Shown: positions 36,984 through 47,237, counted from the first letter of the stretch. The stretch is 64,000 nucleotides of DNA from Paenibacillus sp. BIC5C1 (GCF_032399705.1 NZ_CP135922.1:3906001-3970000); one strand, 5' to 3'. Notes: generated by a model not told the origin, from the sequence alone. Numbers and translations are program-made.

Positions 36984-39900
36984 TTAAGATTGAAATCCAT
37001 CGCTCAGTTGCCGGAGATACCGTCTATGAACCATTGCCCCTTGATGATTAGGCTCCATTTCCAGAACCAAATCAATTTCGGTTCCGGCTTCTTTGTCACG
37101 ACCAAGCCCCAGAAGTCCCAACCCCCTCATGTACCGGCAATGGATTTCATTGCGCCGGTTCAGATTGTCCTCAAATACCAGGAAGTCAGGCAAAGATACC
37201 GCAAAGTAATCCATTTTAATGTCGTCAAAAATATGCTTTTCAGCATAATCAATCAATTTATTAAAACGACGCTTAGCTTCCTTCCCGTTACGAAGCTTCA
37301 ACCAGGCCAACCCTTGGTAGAAAATCATTTCTGGCGGCTGATCGTTGTAAAACAACGCACTTGTCGGCTCGGCAAGCCCCTGTGAAGCTATAGTGTAACT
37401 AGCGATGGCTTCTGATTCCCGCTGCTGACCTTCGTGGGCTATGCCGAGATAATAATAAATATTATTTTCCTGAGTTCCTTCCAACTTCCCTTCACCCAGA
37501 TTCAACGGATAGACTAATGCTAGTTGTAAATGCTGAGCTGCTGCTTCATAATGACCGTTTTGCAGTGCTTGTTTACCAAGCTCGGTATGAGCCAACTTAT
37601 ATTGCCCCGTCACTTTCCCCTCTCCGCCTTCCCACGGATGGAAATTGCGCAGAGACAAGGCAGTGATTGCCTCTTCATAACGTTCAAGATTGTTTAACAG
37701 GGTTACGTATTCCACATATAGATCATCCCGCTTCTCAACCAGATCTCGCCGCTCTTCAAGGATATGAAGACGTTCGTCTGTAGACCACGCAAGCTTCTTA
37801 CGCAGCTGATCCAGTTCAAAGAAAATACGCCCATCATCCGGTGCGCAAGCAAAGGCCTGTTCAAGCGAAGTTAGGGCCGCTTGCGGATTGTTTTGTTTGT
37901 TATAATAGGCCAACCCCAAGTTTCGGTGTACAGTCGGAAAATCATCCCGCAGTTCGCGGGACTTCTCCCAGCTCGCAATCGCCTCGATCGGCCTTTTTTT
38001 GTCATAATAGAAATTACCGAGATAGTAATGAGCCTTGTCGTCCTGCGGATTAGCATGAACTGCACTTACCAGCAGCTCAAGTTCAAACAACGTGTTCGGG
38101 AAACAATAGGTTGGGTTGGCCAATTGTCCTTTACTGCGAGCAACTTGAGCATGTTCATGCTGTCCGGTACGTTCATATAACTCAGCTAGTGCATAATGCA
38201 GCATTGGATAGACTGAATTTTCCGGGTCCATTATTCTTTTCCCTACTGCAATGGCTTCTTCATAGAAACCGCTGTTCATATAATCTGCAATGACATTCAG
38301 ATAGTTGTGGGCGTCATTTCTCATCAATTGCTGCAATTCAGTCAGAACACCTTGTGCAGCCTCCTTATCTCCCATAGCTGCATGAGCCAAAGCCAACTCA
38401 TTATATGCTCCAAAATCCGCAACATCCAATTCAAGGGTTTCAAGCGCACAGGCCTTTGCATGATCAATCAGACCAAGCTTGCGCAGCAATGCGGCTTTCA
38501 GATTACGTGCTTTGTAGTTTCGTGAATTGCGGTTAAGTGAACGCTCAATCTGCTCCAGTGCCTCGGCGTACTGGCCCTTCAAGCTGGAAATCTGAGCAAG
38601 GGAGAAGTACCCTGCATCCTGCCACGCTGCCGACCATACCGATTTGTGAAAAGCAGTAAAAGCTTCATCCAAACGGCTTTGGCCACGAAGTGCTACTCCG
38701 AGCTGATAGTAGGCCTCACTATCGTATGGGTTCGGATTTCGCCAGGTCAACCGCTCAATAGCTTTGCGGAAATACTGCTCGCTGTCTATATATAATCCAC
38801 GGCGAAGCAGTAACGTTCCGTAAGCTACATTTAACCTGATATCACCGTTGTCCCGCTTCAAACCTTCCAGATAGTACGCTTCGGGCTCAAACGTTGCATG
38901 ACGATATTGCTCTAGATGCAGGCCTGCCAGATATAGTTCTTCGGTCGAACGCAGTTCTTCTGGTGCTGCCAGTGGTTTAGCAGCTTCAGGGATCTGTTCA
39001 ATATCCGGACGTTTCGGTTGATAGGAGATAAGTAACCTGCCTTCCTTATTTCGGACCAAAAGCTTCAGATCATGCTCTTGCTCCCCTCTCTCCAGCGGTA
39101 TAACTTTCTGATATACATTCACCGGAGACAATTCAACCGTTTCCTGCAAATACCGGGTTGCTTCTCCACTCAACTCCACGACGGCATGTTCAAGTTTAGA
39201 TGTTGCATATACCTTGATCACTGCCTCTCCGGCTTGAGCATCAACTTCCAGATTGATGGCTGCTTCGATGGAGGCATTTTTTACGACACCGATGTTCTTG
39301 TAAGGCATGAAATACTGAGTGAAGGTCTTCTCCTCGTAAGGCTGTAGCCATGTGAAGTCGGGCTGATTATCTGTGTACACTCCAGTCATGAGTTCAATGT
39401 ACGGGCCATCTTCATCCGTCAATTGACGGTCCCACGCCTGACCGAACTCCCCATTCCCCCACGTCCATTGCTTCTTGCCGGGAGAAATATGATGATTCGC
39501 CACATGCAGCAATCCGGCTTCTACGTCGTGATCATATGCGCCGACGAAATTATAATCGGATTTATAAGCCATGTACGAAGTCGGAACCGGGATGTTCTTA
39601 TACCGGGAAATATCTACGCCTTCCGAGTAATCCTGTTTATAATACGTTCCGGTAGCGATAGGGAAACGCGAGACATCCCTTTTACCATGATCAAATACAG
39701 CCGTTACATCTGGAGGAAACACGGATTGCGTGTAATCATTAACTGCTACAGCCGGATTTGCCCACCACAGAAAGGTCTGCGGCTCCGGTGTCCGATTGTA
39801 TAATTGAGCATGGATCTCCAAATAAGCCTTGTCCGGATAGAGCTTGAAGGCTGCAGTTACTTTTGTGCCGTACATCCGATCAATCTCACTTACCCATACT

Positions 39901-40379
39901 GTAGCACTGCCATCGCCAGTTGCTTCGTATTTGTATTCAACCGGACCAAATGTATTAGGACGGTGATGCTGGGGCCAGTTAAATTCAATTCCTCCGGAGA
40001 TCCAAGGACCGGCAAGGCCCACCAGTGCAGGCTTAATGACGCGGTTATAATAGACAAAATCATAATTGTTCGTCTTGTCAAGCGCACGATAGATCCTGCC
40101 GCCGATTTCCGGCATGATCTCAATACGGATATATTGATTCTCCAGAATAACCAATTTGTAATTTTTATCATGCTTCACATCCGAGATACTCTCGATCACT
40201 GGATGCGGATACACACGGCCGGTGCTTCCCTGATAGATTCTTTTCTCCAGAAACATAGGATTAGGGTCAGCTTCACCCGCCTCATATGTAGGTATCAACA
40301 CACTTGTCTCCCACACTTGTACCTGACTGGATCCGGTTGGATCCACCTTCATCTTGTGATCCACAGCCTCATGCTTCAT
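36984..40379 (-). CDS. DUF5107 domain protein with tetratricopeptide repeats
   Basis: 1131 residues, no signal peptide. About residues 40-330 form the DUF5107 beta-sandwich (EIMPEIGGRIYRALDKTNNY, WISGGIEFNWPQHHRPN), resembling the aldose-1-epimerase/galactose-mutarotase-like superfamily. From about residue 500 to the C-terminus there are many TPR units (AYYQLGVALRGQSRLDEAFT, KAHYYLGNFYYDKKRPIEAI). Such proteins are predicted to bind or act on carbohydrate; activity is unproven. Start at 40379 has AGGGAGG nine bases upstream, although the frame is open to 40631. It is divergent from an AraC regulator, the likely controller. Confidence 0.82.
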   Translation of the reverse strand: MKHEAVDHKMKVDPTGSSQVQVWETSVLIPTYEAGEADPNPMFLEKRIYQGSTGRVYPHPVIESISDVKHDKNYKLVILENQYIRIEIMPEIGGRIYRALDKTNNYDFVYYNRVIKPALVGLAGPWISGGIEFNWPQHHRPNTFGPVEYKYEATGDGSATVWVSEIDRMYGTKVTAAFKLYPDKAYLEIHAQLYNRTPEPQTFLWWANPAVAVNDYTQSVFPPDVTAVFDHGKRDVSRFPIATGTYYKQDYSEGVDISRYKNIPVPTSYMAYKSDYNFVGAYDHDVEAGLLHVANHHISPGKKQWTWGNGEFGQAWDRQLTDEDGPYIELMTGVYTDNQPDFTWLQPYEEKTFTQYFMPYKNIGVVKNASIEAAINLEVDAQAGEAVIKVYATSKLEHAVVELSGEATRYLQETVELSPVNVYQKVIPLERGEQEHDLKLLVRNKEGRLLISYQPKRPDIEQIPEAAKPLAAPEELRSTEELYLAGLHLEQYRHATFEPEAYYLEGLKRDNGDIRLNVAYGTLLLRRGLYIDSEQYFRKAIERLTWRNPNPYDSEAYYQLGVALRGQSRLDEAFTAFHKSVWSAAWQDAGYFSLAQISSLKGQYAEALEQIERSLNRNSRNYKARNLKAALLRKLGLIDHAKACALETLELDVADFGAYNELALAHAAMGDKEAAQGVLTELQQLMRNDAHNYLNVIADYMNSGFYEEAIAVGKRIMDPENSVYPMLHYALAELYERTGQHEHAQVARSKGQLANPTYCFPNTLFELELLVSAVHANPQDDKAHYYLGNFYYDKKRPIEAIASWEKSRELRDDFPTVHRNLGLAYYNKQNNPQAALTSLEQAFACAPDDGRIFFELDQLRKKLAWSTDERLHILEERRDLVEKRDDLYVEYVTLLNNLERYEEAITALSLRNFHPWEGGEGKVTGQYKLAHTELGKQALQNGHYEAAAQHLQLALVYPLNLGEGKLEGTQENNIYYYLGIAHEGQQRESEAIASYTIASQGLAEPTSALFYNDQPPEMIFYQGLAWLKLRNGKEAKRRFNKLIDYAEKHIFDDIKMDYFAVSLPDFLVFEDNLNRRNEIHCRYMRGLGLLGLGRDKEAGTEIDLVLEMEPNHQGAMVHRRYLRQLSDGFQS

Positions 40380-40506
40380 GTTAGAACTGCCTCCCTTGAC
40401 TTTATAGTTATACTGTATATTCTGGGAAGGAAGGTTCCAATTGACGAAATGCGGGAAGTGATGGATTATATTCTTATTCAGATTATGAATTACGGAGGTA
40501 ACTGGA

Positions 40507-41403
40507 ATGACCCCAGACCACATACGAAAGCGTGAGGGATTTGTAGAGGAGAAGCTATATGTACTTCCAGAATACTGGATGAAAGAACTGGAACAAGAAG
40601 AACTAACCTCTACCTTATTTATTACGGACATCGGCTATTTCCCTAACGCTCAGTATCATTTCAGGGAGCGCCTGGAAGGCAGCCCCTCGCATATTTTCAT
40701 CTTTTGCGAAGCGGGAGAAGGCTGGGTTGAGTTGAATCATGGAGAGCGATTTATGATGCAGCAAGGCGATATGATAATAATCCCACCCGAAACTGCACAT
40801 CGTTACGGGGCAATGTACGAAAATCCATGGAGTATCTACTGGTTTCATTTCAAAGGTAGCCATGCGAATAGATTAGTGAAGTTGTTTGGTTTATCTAATG
40901 CATCACTCGCTTTATCCCCAAGCGGCAAAGCCCGCTTAATGGAATGGTTCGTACCTACCTATGAAATGCTCGCCGAACGGACATATACCCTGACTACCCA
41001 TGTACATGTGGCCCAAACTACAAGACAGTTGCTCTCCGGGATTGGCTTAAATGCCGTCAAATCGGCACAAGAGAAGAAACGTGAAACTTATCTGGAACAG
41101 GCAATTCAATACATGAATGTACATATGAGTGGCTCTATTTCTCTTACGGAGTTAGCTAATCATGTCGGGGTATCGAAACAGCATCTGATCTTCCTGTTTA
41201 ATTCTGAGACGGGCGTCGCTCCGATTGAATATTTCCTACGGCTCAAAATTCAACGGGCAGGTCATCTTCTTGATCTTACCGAAATGAGCATCAAGGAAGT
41301 CAGCTCTACAGTGGGCATCAGTGATCCCTATTATTTCTCCCGACTCTTCAAGAAGATTTCGGGATTCTCCCCTTCCAGCTACCGAAAGATTCCGAAAGGT
41401 TAG
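40507..41403 (+). CDS. AraC-family transcriptional regulator
   Basis: 298 residues. An N-terminal cupin (HIFIFCEAGEGWVELNHGER, IIIPPETAHRYG) for ligand binding is followed by two HTH units (SLTELANHVGVSKQHLIFLF and IKEVSSTVGISDPYYFSRLF). GGAGGT seven bases before ATG. Divergent from the DUF5107 and cellulase-like genes, it probably activates them with a sugar ligand. Its gene ends at a bidirectional terminator. Confidence 0.88.
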   Translation: MTPDHIRKREGFVEEKLYVLPEYWMKELEQEELTSTLFITDIGYFPNAQYHFRERLEGSPSHIFIFCEAGEGWVELNHGERFMMQQGDMIIIPPETAHRYGAMYENPWSIYWFHFKGSHANRLVKLFGLSNASLALSPSGKARLMEWFVPTYEMLAERTYTLTTHVHVAQTTRQLLSGIGLNAVKSAQEKKRETYLEQAIQYMNVHMSGSISLTELANHVGVSKQHLIFLFNSETGVAPIEYFLRLKIQRAGHLLDLTEMSIKEVSSTVGISDPYYFSRLFKKISGFSPSSYRKIPKG

Positions 41404-41446
41404 ACTTTCGAAAGTTCCTTGACGTCTTTCCTTCATTACCACAATA

Positions 41447-41488
41447 TAAAAAACCGTTGAGTCTTTAAATTAAAGTTCAACGGTTTTT
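41447..41488. terminator. Bidirectional terminator
   Basis: AAAAAACCGTTGA and its complement flank TTTAAATTAAAG, with A- and T-tracts on both sides. It lies between convergent araC-type and bcr-type genes. Confidence 0.9.
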
Positions 41489-41523
41489 TTATATCTAATA
41501 GGATCAATGCCTCATATTCTCAA

Positions 41524-42753
41524 TTAAAAGTTAGAATCAGACTGAGCATGTTGAGGTGTGTGATGCGATATGTTTTTAACGAGTAGGAAGTACGTAAGAA
41601 TCGCCACGAGACTGGTCATTAATAACGTGAGTCCAAGTGGGACGGCAGTGTCTTCACCTGCGATACCAACCAGAGGAGCAACCAGGGCGCCTAAAAGAAA
41701 AGGAACCACGCCGAGCAGCGCTGCTGCACTTCCAGCCATCTTGGCTTGGCTCTCCATTGCAAGCGGAAATGCTGCAGTAGACGTAATACCGATGGAGCAA
41801 ACAAAGAAGAACAATGGAATGACCAATGCGAAAAGCGGACCATGAACTATAGTTACAACCAAAGCAGCAACGCTTGCCGCTAAAGCAAGCCACAGTCCAG
41901 ACAATAGAAGGGTCTGCTCAGGAATACGGTGTGCCAACCGCCCCACGATTTGGGAACCAATGATCAAGCTGATCCCGTTCGAAGCAAACAATATAGCAAA
42001 TACAGTTGGTGTGACCCCATAAATATTTTGGTAAATAAACGGTGTTCCTGCTACATATGCAAAGACCCCAGCCGTCATGATCCCCTGGGCCAGCATATAG
42101 CCAACAAACTTGCGGTCACGTAGAAGCGTTCTGTAATTCCCCAACTGTTGTTTGAAGTCGGCAGCCATGCGTCGTTCAGGCGGGTTGGACTCCTTCAAAC
42201 CCCATTTTGTCATTATTAATAAGAAAACGCCCAAAAATGAAAGTGAGATAAACACACCAATCCATGTCGTGAATGAAAGAATACCACTTCCAGCGATCGG
42301 TGCTGCCAAAGGCCCCAAATTCCCTACAAGCAACAGCAAAGAGAAAAATTTAGTGAGTTCATGTCCACTATAAAGGTCCCTAGCTATCGCACGAGAAATG
42401 ACAATTCCTGCTGAAGCCGCAAACCCTTGAGTGAAACGAAACAAAATCAATAGTCCAATATTAGGAGCAAAAGCGCACGCCAAGGAGCAAATAATATAGG
42501 CTGCCATGGAGATTAACAACGGTTTACGTCTACCGTGAGCATCACTCAAAGGACCCATAACGAGCTGCCCCACACCTAGCCCTAATAAACAAGCCGTAAG
42601 ACTAAACTGAACAAGTGATGCACTTGTATTGAAATTCTTTGCAATCTCAGGAAAAGCCGGTAAATACATATCAATAGTAAATGGACCTAACGTTGAAAAT
42701 AAACCCAACAACAATGCCAGGCCAAATACATTCCAATTATTACTCTTTATCAT
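41524..42753 (-). CDS. bcr: Bcr/CflA-family multidrug efflux MFS transporter
   Basis: 409 residues, 12 membrane helices. DHA1 signatures: TIDMYLPAFPEIAKNF in the first loop (Bcr/CflA hallmark) and motif A GPLSDAHGRRKPLL (residues about 67-80). It exports drugs such as bicyclomycin or chloramphenicol by proton antiport; the natural substrate is unknown. GGAGA twelve bases before ATG. Monocistronic. The symbol is by family only. Confidence 0.85.
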   Translation of the reverse strand: MIKSNNWNVFGLALLLGLFSTLGPFTIDMYLPAFPEIAKNFNTSASLVQFSLTACLLGLGVGQLVMGPLSDAHGRRKPLLISMAAYIICSLACAFAPNIGLLILFRFTQGFAASAGIVISRAIARDLYSGHELTKFFSLLLLVGNLGPLAAPIAGSGILSFTTWIGVFISLSFLGVFLLIMTKWGLKESNPPERRMAADFKQQLGNYRTLLRDRKFVGYMLAQGIMTAGVFAYVAGTPFIYQNIYGVTPTVFAILFASNGISLIIGSQIVGRLAHRIPEQTLLLSGLWLALAASVAALVVTIVHGPLFALVIPLFFFVCSIGITSTAAFPLAMESQAKMAGSAAALLGVVPFLLGALVAPLVGIAGEDTAVPLGLTLLMTSLVAILTYFLLVKNISHHTPQHAQSDSNF

Positions 42754-42971
42754 TGTTAATTAAATCTCCAATTCATTACGTAATTTAGTTTATTTGAATC
42801 GTCATTACAATCCATTATGCATTACCTATCCCCCGTTCACACCCCACATCTATTGATCCTAACAAATTGTAACTGCCCTACTCCAGAAAAGCCACTTATT
42901 TTTCTTTCCTATTCGGAGTATAAGACATAGAGTTAACTGTAAGTCAAATCATATATTTTAATATTTAAAAA

Positions 42972-43033
42972 AAGAGTTTCGGCTTAACCACTGGATTCGC
43001 TTATCCGCTTCATACCGAAACCAAAGTTCTCTT
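42972..43033 (-). terminator. Second minus-strand terminator-like structure after the FAD gene
   Basis: AAGAG..GTTTCGG paired with CCGAAAC..CTCTT on the minus strand, followed by a run of T. Only about 15 bases beyond the first terminator (43047-43092) and without a gene of its own, it is a tandem terminator or part of a short RNA. Confidence 0.55.
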
Positions 43034-43046
43034 AAAAACAATAATA

Positions 43047-43092
43047 AACCCCCTACTAGAGCAAATTATAGTTTTGCTTCAGGTAGGAGGTT
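43047..43092 (-). terminator. Terminator of the FAD oxidoreductase operon
   Basis: AACCTCCTAC..AGCAAA paired with TTTGCT..GTAGGGGGTT on the minus strand, 34 bases beyond the stop. Confidence 0.7.
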
Positions 43093-43125
43093 ATTATTTT
43101 CTTCATTTCGTTCAAACGGGAACTG

Positions 43126-45384
43126 TCATCTATGAGAATCATATAAGCGAATTTCGTACACTTCTGCCCGATCGCCGCCGTGCGTTTCCTTGATGATGAC
43201 CCTAATCCGTGTTGATTGGATGGGATTCTCAAGGCGATGAATCTTTTTGCGAGTAAGGTTATGGCTATCTCCAGCAAAACGTACCCATTCCCCATTAATA
43301 TATGCCTGCACCTCATAGCTCTTAACCAACTCTGGAATGACCAGAAACGGTGTTTCATGATGGTGCAAATTGATCAAATCCTCATTAACATCGTCATTAA
43401 AGGTAAGGTGGATTTCCCGAATATCCACTGGTTCTGGAAGTTTGACTTCAATCCATTCTTCACGGCCATTAGCGATGGGTTCCGATACCCACAGCTGTGG
43501 ACCGCCAAACGGGCGGACATAGCCGTTGATGACTTTATCAGGTGAATACGCGCCAGTCTCAACTGCAAAACAAAATGGCTTTCGGACAAGGCGCTTCATC
43601 GACCATTCGATAATGGGCTGATTCGGCTGATGATCCTCCAGATCGGAGCTGACTATTGGCTTGACTCCTCGCTCGAAGGCGAGGACACCACTGATCGGGA
43701 CAGCTGATGTATAAAGACTGACTGCTTCATTCGCACGAACAATGATAAATACATTACAAGGATCACCTCCAAACATTGCACTGTCAGCAGGCACCTCCAA
43801 CCATTGTTTCTGACCTACATCGACCTCGATGTCCATAGCTTGCTTGAAGTTTGCCGGTACATAATTCTCAGGGCGACCTGTATCCCACAGTTCTATAGTC
43901 AGACTTGTGGCTTCACGAGCAGAGACCAATAGCGTTAATCCTTCAATTCCACCCTCGGCCGGGAACAGCCATCCAACGTCAGCAAGCAGTCGGTACTCCT
44001 CGGAAGGTTCGTTAATCAAAATCCGGGTCATCGTGCTTGAAGCCGAGATGCTCCCCTCTCTCGCAAGGTCAGCAGAATCCATATTTCTGAGTCCTATAAT
44101 TGAGGCATCGGTTCGCAACATCGTTTGCTGCAATTCGGTCAAGTGCTGCTCGCGCAGTTCACGAGGCGTGATGCCTTTGCTTACCGACAAGGCAGCGCCT
44201 GCACCTGCCGCTTCTCCCATGACCGCACAAGTTGCCATGACACGGGTTGTTCCGAATGCAACATGCGATGCACTAATATTACGTCCCGCAAACAGCAGAT
44301 TGCTGACATTTCGGGAGTACAGGCATCCAAACGGAATATGATAAATGCCATCTGCATGCAGATGCTTGGAGCCGCTCTCGCTTGCATACATCCCTTGCGG
44401 AGGATGCAGGTCGATAGACCAACCGCCAAAGGCGACCCGGTCTTCGAATGGGCGCTGAGACATAACATCATTTTGCGTCAGGATCGTATCACCAAGGAAG
44501 CGGCGGTATTCGCGTTTGCCTGGAATCGAGCCTACCCATTCCAGCGTCATATCCTCGGCCTGAAACTTGCCGGAGTTCTTAATATAATCCCAGATGCCAT
44601 AAATAACAGACCATAACTCATCCCGAATCTGTTCATTCTCATGTACCGTATCCAGCTCGCCGCCCCATTCAATCCACCAGTAATGACAGCCGGAATCTCC
44701 GCTGCGGATCACACGCTTTAGCGGAATTGGGGTTGTAGTAATGTCTCTAGCAAATGATGGAGCTACAAACCGTACCGGTTTTCCGGTATCTTTTGTATAG
44801 AACAGCAGTGTGCTGCCAAGCGTAATATCATCAGCAACTTCCGGTGCCCATTCTTCCCCAAACTCATGACGGGCTTCACGGCCAATCCGGTATGCTGCTC
44901 CAGCGAGAAAACCGATGAGTCCGTCACCTGTACAGTCAAGGAACATCTCACTTTCAAACGTAATCTCACGCTCGGAGCCCATCATCCAGCCTTTCACGCT
45001 ACGAATTATTCTCGCATCCTTCTCACCGTCTGCTTCTACTTCTCTAACATCCGTATTCATATACAGAGTCAAATTAGGTTCGGCTCTTACCGCCTCCAGC
45101 AAAGTAACGTCCCACAGATAGGGGTTGCCTTCCGGATTCCGCTGTTGATTCTGAATGAACAATTCACCCATAATGCCGGTCTCCCTGGCATAACGGTTCA
45201 CACCATGCCCCGTTGCACCACATACCCATACACGGACCTCGGAGCTGGAATTGCCGCCAAGTACAGGACGATTATGCACGAGTGCAACCTTTTGACCTAA
45301 TCTCGCTGCTGCAATAGCGGCACAAATTCCGGAAAGTCCTCCGCCAATGACCGTAACATCGAATGATATTGTTTCGCGTCTCAT
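43126..45384 (-). CDS. FAD-dependent oxidoreductase with C-terminal discoidin-like domain
   Basis: 752 residues. N-terminal FAD dinucleotide-binding motif VIGGGLSG (residues 12-19), followed by the conserved LGGNSSSEVRVW and later FAGRNISASHVAFGTTRVM, matching the PF12831 FAD oxidoreductase family. About residues 600-750 form a discoidin-type beta-sandwich (KVINGYVRPFGGPQLWVSEP onward). No signal peptide, so cytoplasmic. It closes a sugar-uptake operon; such proteins are often linked with polysaccharide utilisation, but the reaction is undefined. AAAGGAGG ribosome binding site. Confidence 0.85.
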   Translation of the reverse strand: MRRETISFDVTVIGGGLSGICAAIAAARLGQKVALVHNRPVLGGNSSSEVRVWVCGATGHGVNRYARETGIMGELFIQNQQRNPEGNPYLWDVTLLEAVRAEPNLTLYMNTDVREVEADGEKDARIIRSVKGWMMGSEREITFESEMFLDCTGDGLIGFLAGAAYRIGREARHEFGEEWAPEVADDITLGSTLLFYTKDTGKPVRFVAPSFARDITTTPIPLKRVIRSGDSGCHYWWIEWGGELDTVHENEQIRDELWSVIYGIWDYIKNSGKFQAEDMTLEWVGSIPGKREYRRFLGDTILTQNDVMSQRPFEDRVAFGGWSIDLHPPQGMYASESGSKHLHADGIYHIPFGCLYSRNVSNLLFAGRNISASHVAFGTTRVMATCAVMGEAAGAGAALSVSKGITPRELREQHLTELQQTMLRTDASIIGLRNMDSADLAREGSISASSTMTRILINEPSEEYRLLADVGWLFPAEGGIEGLTLLVSAREATSLTIELWDTGRPENYVPANFKQAMDIEVDVGQKQWLEVPADSAMFGGDPCNVFIIVRANEAVSLYTSAVPISGVLAFERGVKPIVSSDLEDHQPNQPIIEWSMKRLVRKPFCFAVETGAYSPDKVINGYVRPFGGPQLWVSEPIANGREEWIEVKLPEPVDIREIHLTFNDDVNEDLINLHHHETPFLVIPELVKSYEVQAYINGEWVRFAGDSHNLTRKKIHRLENPIQSTRIRVIIKETHGGDRAEVYEIRLYDSHR

Positions 45385-45403
45385 TATAAAAACCTCCTTT
45401 GAA

Positions 45404-46231
45404 TTAGCCTTTTACAGCTGAACTGGATACGCCCTGAATAATATATTTCTGACCAAGCAAAAAGATTAGAATCATAGGGATAATCGCTGCGGAAGAAGCT
45501 GCCATCATGCCGTTATAGTCAACGTTGTTTTCCAGAACGAAATTTTGCAGACCAAGCGGAATTGTATAAAGCTTTGGACTCTGCAGGAAAACCAGAGCAT
45601 TCTCATAATCATTCCATTGCCAGGAAAAATCGATAATGGCAAACGTTGCAAGCGCGGGTTTGGCTAACGGTAACACCAGCTTGAAGAAAATTCGAAAATG
45701 ACCCGCACCATCGAGTAATGCAGATTCTGTAATCTCGTTCGGAATACTGAGAAAGAATTGACGGAGCATAAATACGCCAAAGATTGAGAACATGGCTGGC
45801 AGAATTAATGCCCAATGCGTGTTATAAATATGAAGCCAGTTAAACAGGATAAACTTCGGAACAAAAACGACTTGAGGAGGAATCATCATCATGGATAGAT
45901 ACACGATGAAGAGGGTATTACGTCCTTTAAATTCCGTACGGGCGAAGCCATAAGCAGCAAAGGCCGACAAAAAAACGGCACCTGCTGTACCAATCACGGC
46001 AATCTTAATTGAGTTCAAATAATAAGGGAGAAAATTATAGTTTCCCGTCCAGATCCGCTTATGGCTGGTCCAGTCCAGCTTCGAAGGAAGCCATTGACGG
46101 AAGACCTCACTTGGAGTCTGGAAGGAAGTACTGAGCATCCATAAAAAAGGGACAATCATAAACAACCCCGCAATTAGCATAAGGATCGTTACAGAAAGCT
46201 TAACTGAGCGTGTCTTCGTTGTTCTAAACAT
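45404..46231 (-). CDS. Carbohydrate ABC transporter permease (MalG/AraQ type)
   Basis: 275 residues with six membrane helices and the EAA loop EITESALLDGAGHFRIFFKLVLP (residues about 165-187). It is one of the two membrane subunits of a CUT1 importer, pairing with the next gene. The C-terminal QKYIIQGVSSSAVKG is typical. AGAGGAG ribosome binding site; 15 bases between genes. Confidence 0.9.
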   Translation of the reverse strand: MFRTTKTRSVKLSVTILMLIAGLFMIVPFLWMLSTSFQTPSEVFRQWLPSKLDWTSHKRIWTGNYNFLPYYLNSIKIAVIGTAGAVFLSAFAAYGFARTEFKGRNTLFIVYLSMMMIPPQVVFVPKFILFNWLHIYNTHWALILPAMFSIFGVFMLRQFFLSIPNEITESALLDGAGHFRIFFKLVLPLAKPALATFAIIDFSWQWNDYENALVFLQSPKLYTIPLGLQNFVLENNVDYNGMMAASSAAIIPMILIFLLGQKYIIQGVSSSAVKG

Positions 46232-46246
46232 AGAGCCAGCTCCTCT

Positions 46247-47131
46247 CTAGTAATGGACCCAGCGTTTTTGGCCGACCCATTGGATAATGGTAATGACGAG
46301 AATAACCGCAAACAGGAACCAGGAAATGGTTGACGCATAGCCCATCTCATAATAGCTAAATGCCGTTTTGTAAACGAACAGCGACAGAATCGTGGTGCTT
46401 CCGCTTGGGCCGCCGCCAGTAATCGCTTGGATGAGAGAGAAGGATTTGACCGTCATTATCAGCCCGGTAATCAATAGCATAAATGTCGTTGGACTAACAA
46501 GCGGCCATACAATTCTCCATGTAATAGTCGCTTTCCCTGCACCGTCAATACGTGCCGCTTCAAGCTGCTCAGTCGAAATCTCCTGTAGGGCTGCCAAATA
46601 GATAATCATGTTGTAACCTAACATAAACCATATTTGTACGACGTCAATGGCATACATCGCCGAACTCGAATCAGCAAACCAGCCCGGAGGCGATACAATG
46701 CCGATAAAGCGAAGTACTTCATTAATTGGCCCCTGAGATGGCTGGAACAGAAGCATCCATACAAAAGCAACGGCAACTCCGCTTGAGATATATGGCAGGA
46801 AGAACATGCCTCTAAGCAATCCTTTCAGATACACACTCCGGTTAAGCACAAGAGCAACAAGAAACGCAATTGCCAATGAGACTGGAACGGACATCAGGAA
46901 TATGATCGTATATTTGATTGATGCATAGAACTGATCATCACCAAAAAGGCGTTTGATATTATCTAATCCGGTGAACGTCCAATTCGGATTGGCGAATTGA
47001 TAGTCCGTGAACATCATAAAGAAGGAGTACAAGGCAGGCAGAATAAAAAATGCGAGGATACCGAGCATATTAGGCAAAATAAATACGTAGCCCACCCAGC
47101 CTTGTTTCCGAATCCAGCTGTTCCTTTTCAC
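46247..47131 (-). CDS. Carbohydrate ABC transporter permease (MalF/UgpA type)
   Basis: 294 residues from a GTG start, six helices (YVFILPNMLGILAFFILPAL first) and an EAA loop with STEQLEAARIDGAGKATITW. The frame is open upstream to 47302, inside the binding-protein gene. The GTG at 47131 is preferred because AAAGGCGG lies eight bases before it and the membrane domain begins soon after. No ATPase is encoded locally. Confidence 0.87.
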   Translation of the reverse strand: MKRNSWIRKQGWVGYVFILPNMLGILAFFILPALYSFFMMFTDYQFANPNWTFTGLDNIKRLFGDDQFYASIKYTIIFLMSVPVSLAIAFLVALVLNRSVYLKGLLRGMFFLPYISSGVAVAFVWMLLFQPSQGPINEVLRFIGIVSPPGWFADSSSAMYAIDVVQIWFMLGYNMIIYLAALQEISTEQLEAARIDGAGKATITWRIVWPLVSPTTFMLLITGLIMTVKSFSLIQAITGGGPSGSTTILSLFVYKTAFSYYEMGYASTISWFLFAVILVITIIQWVGQKRWVHY

Positions 47132-47177
47132 AGAAAACGCCGCCTTTCTTCTCGTATGGAACTTTTTAAATACAGCA

Positions 47178-47216
47178 AAGAGAGAAGACGGAAGCGAAGA
47201 ATCCTTCTTCTCTCTT
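47178..47216 (-). promoter_or_regulatory. mRNA hairpin between binding protein and permease genes
   Basis: Eleven-base inverted repeat AAGAGAGAAGA/TCTTCTCTCTT with a 17-nt loop and no real T-tract, 21 bases after the binding-protein stop. It is likely an mRNA-stability or attenuation element that raises binding-protein yield. Confidence 0.6.
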
Positions 47217-47237
47217 AAGGATATTGTCAGTATTCGA

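Noticed and set aside
39804..40535. 243-codon plus-strand open frame
   Set aside because: Antisense to the DUF5107 gene and its leader; composition is that of a shadow frame.
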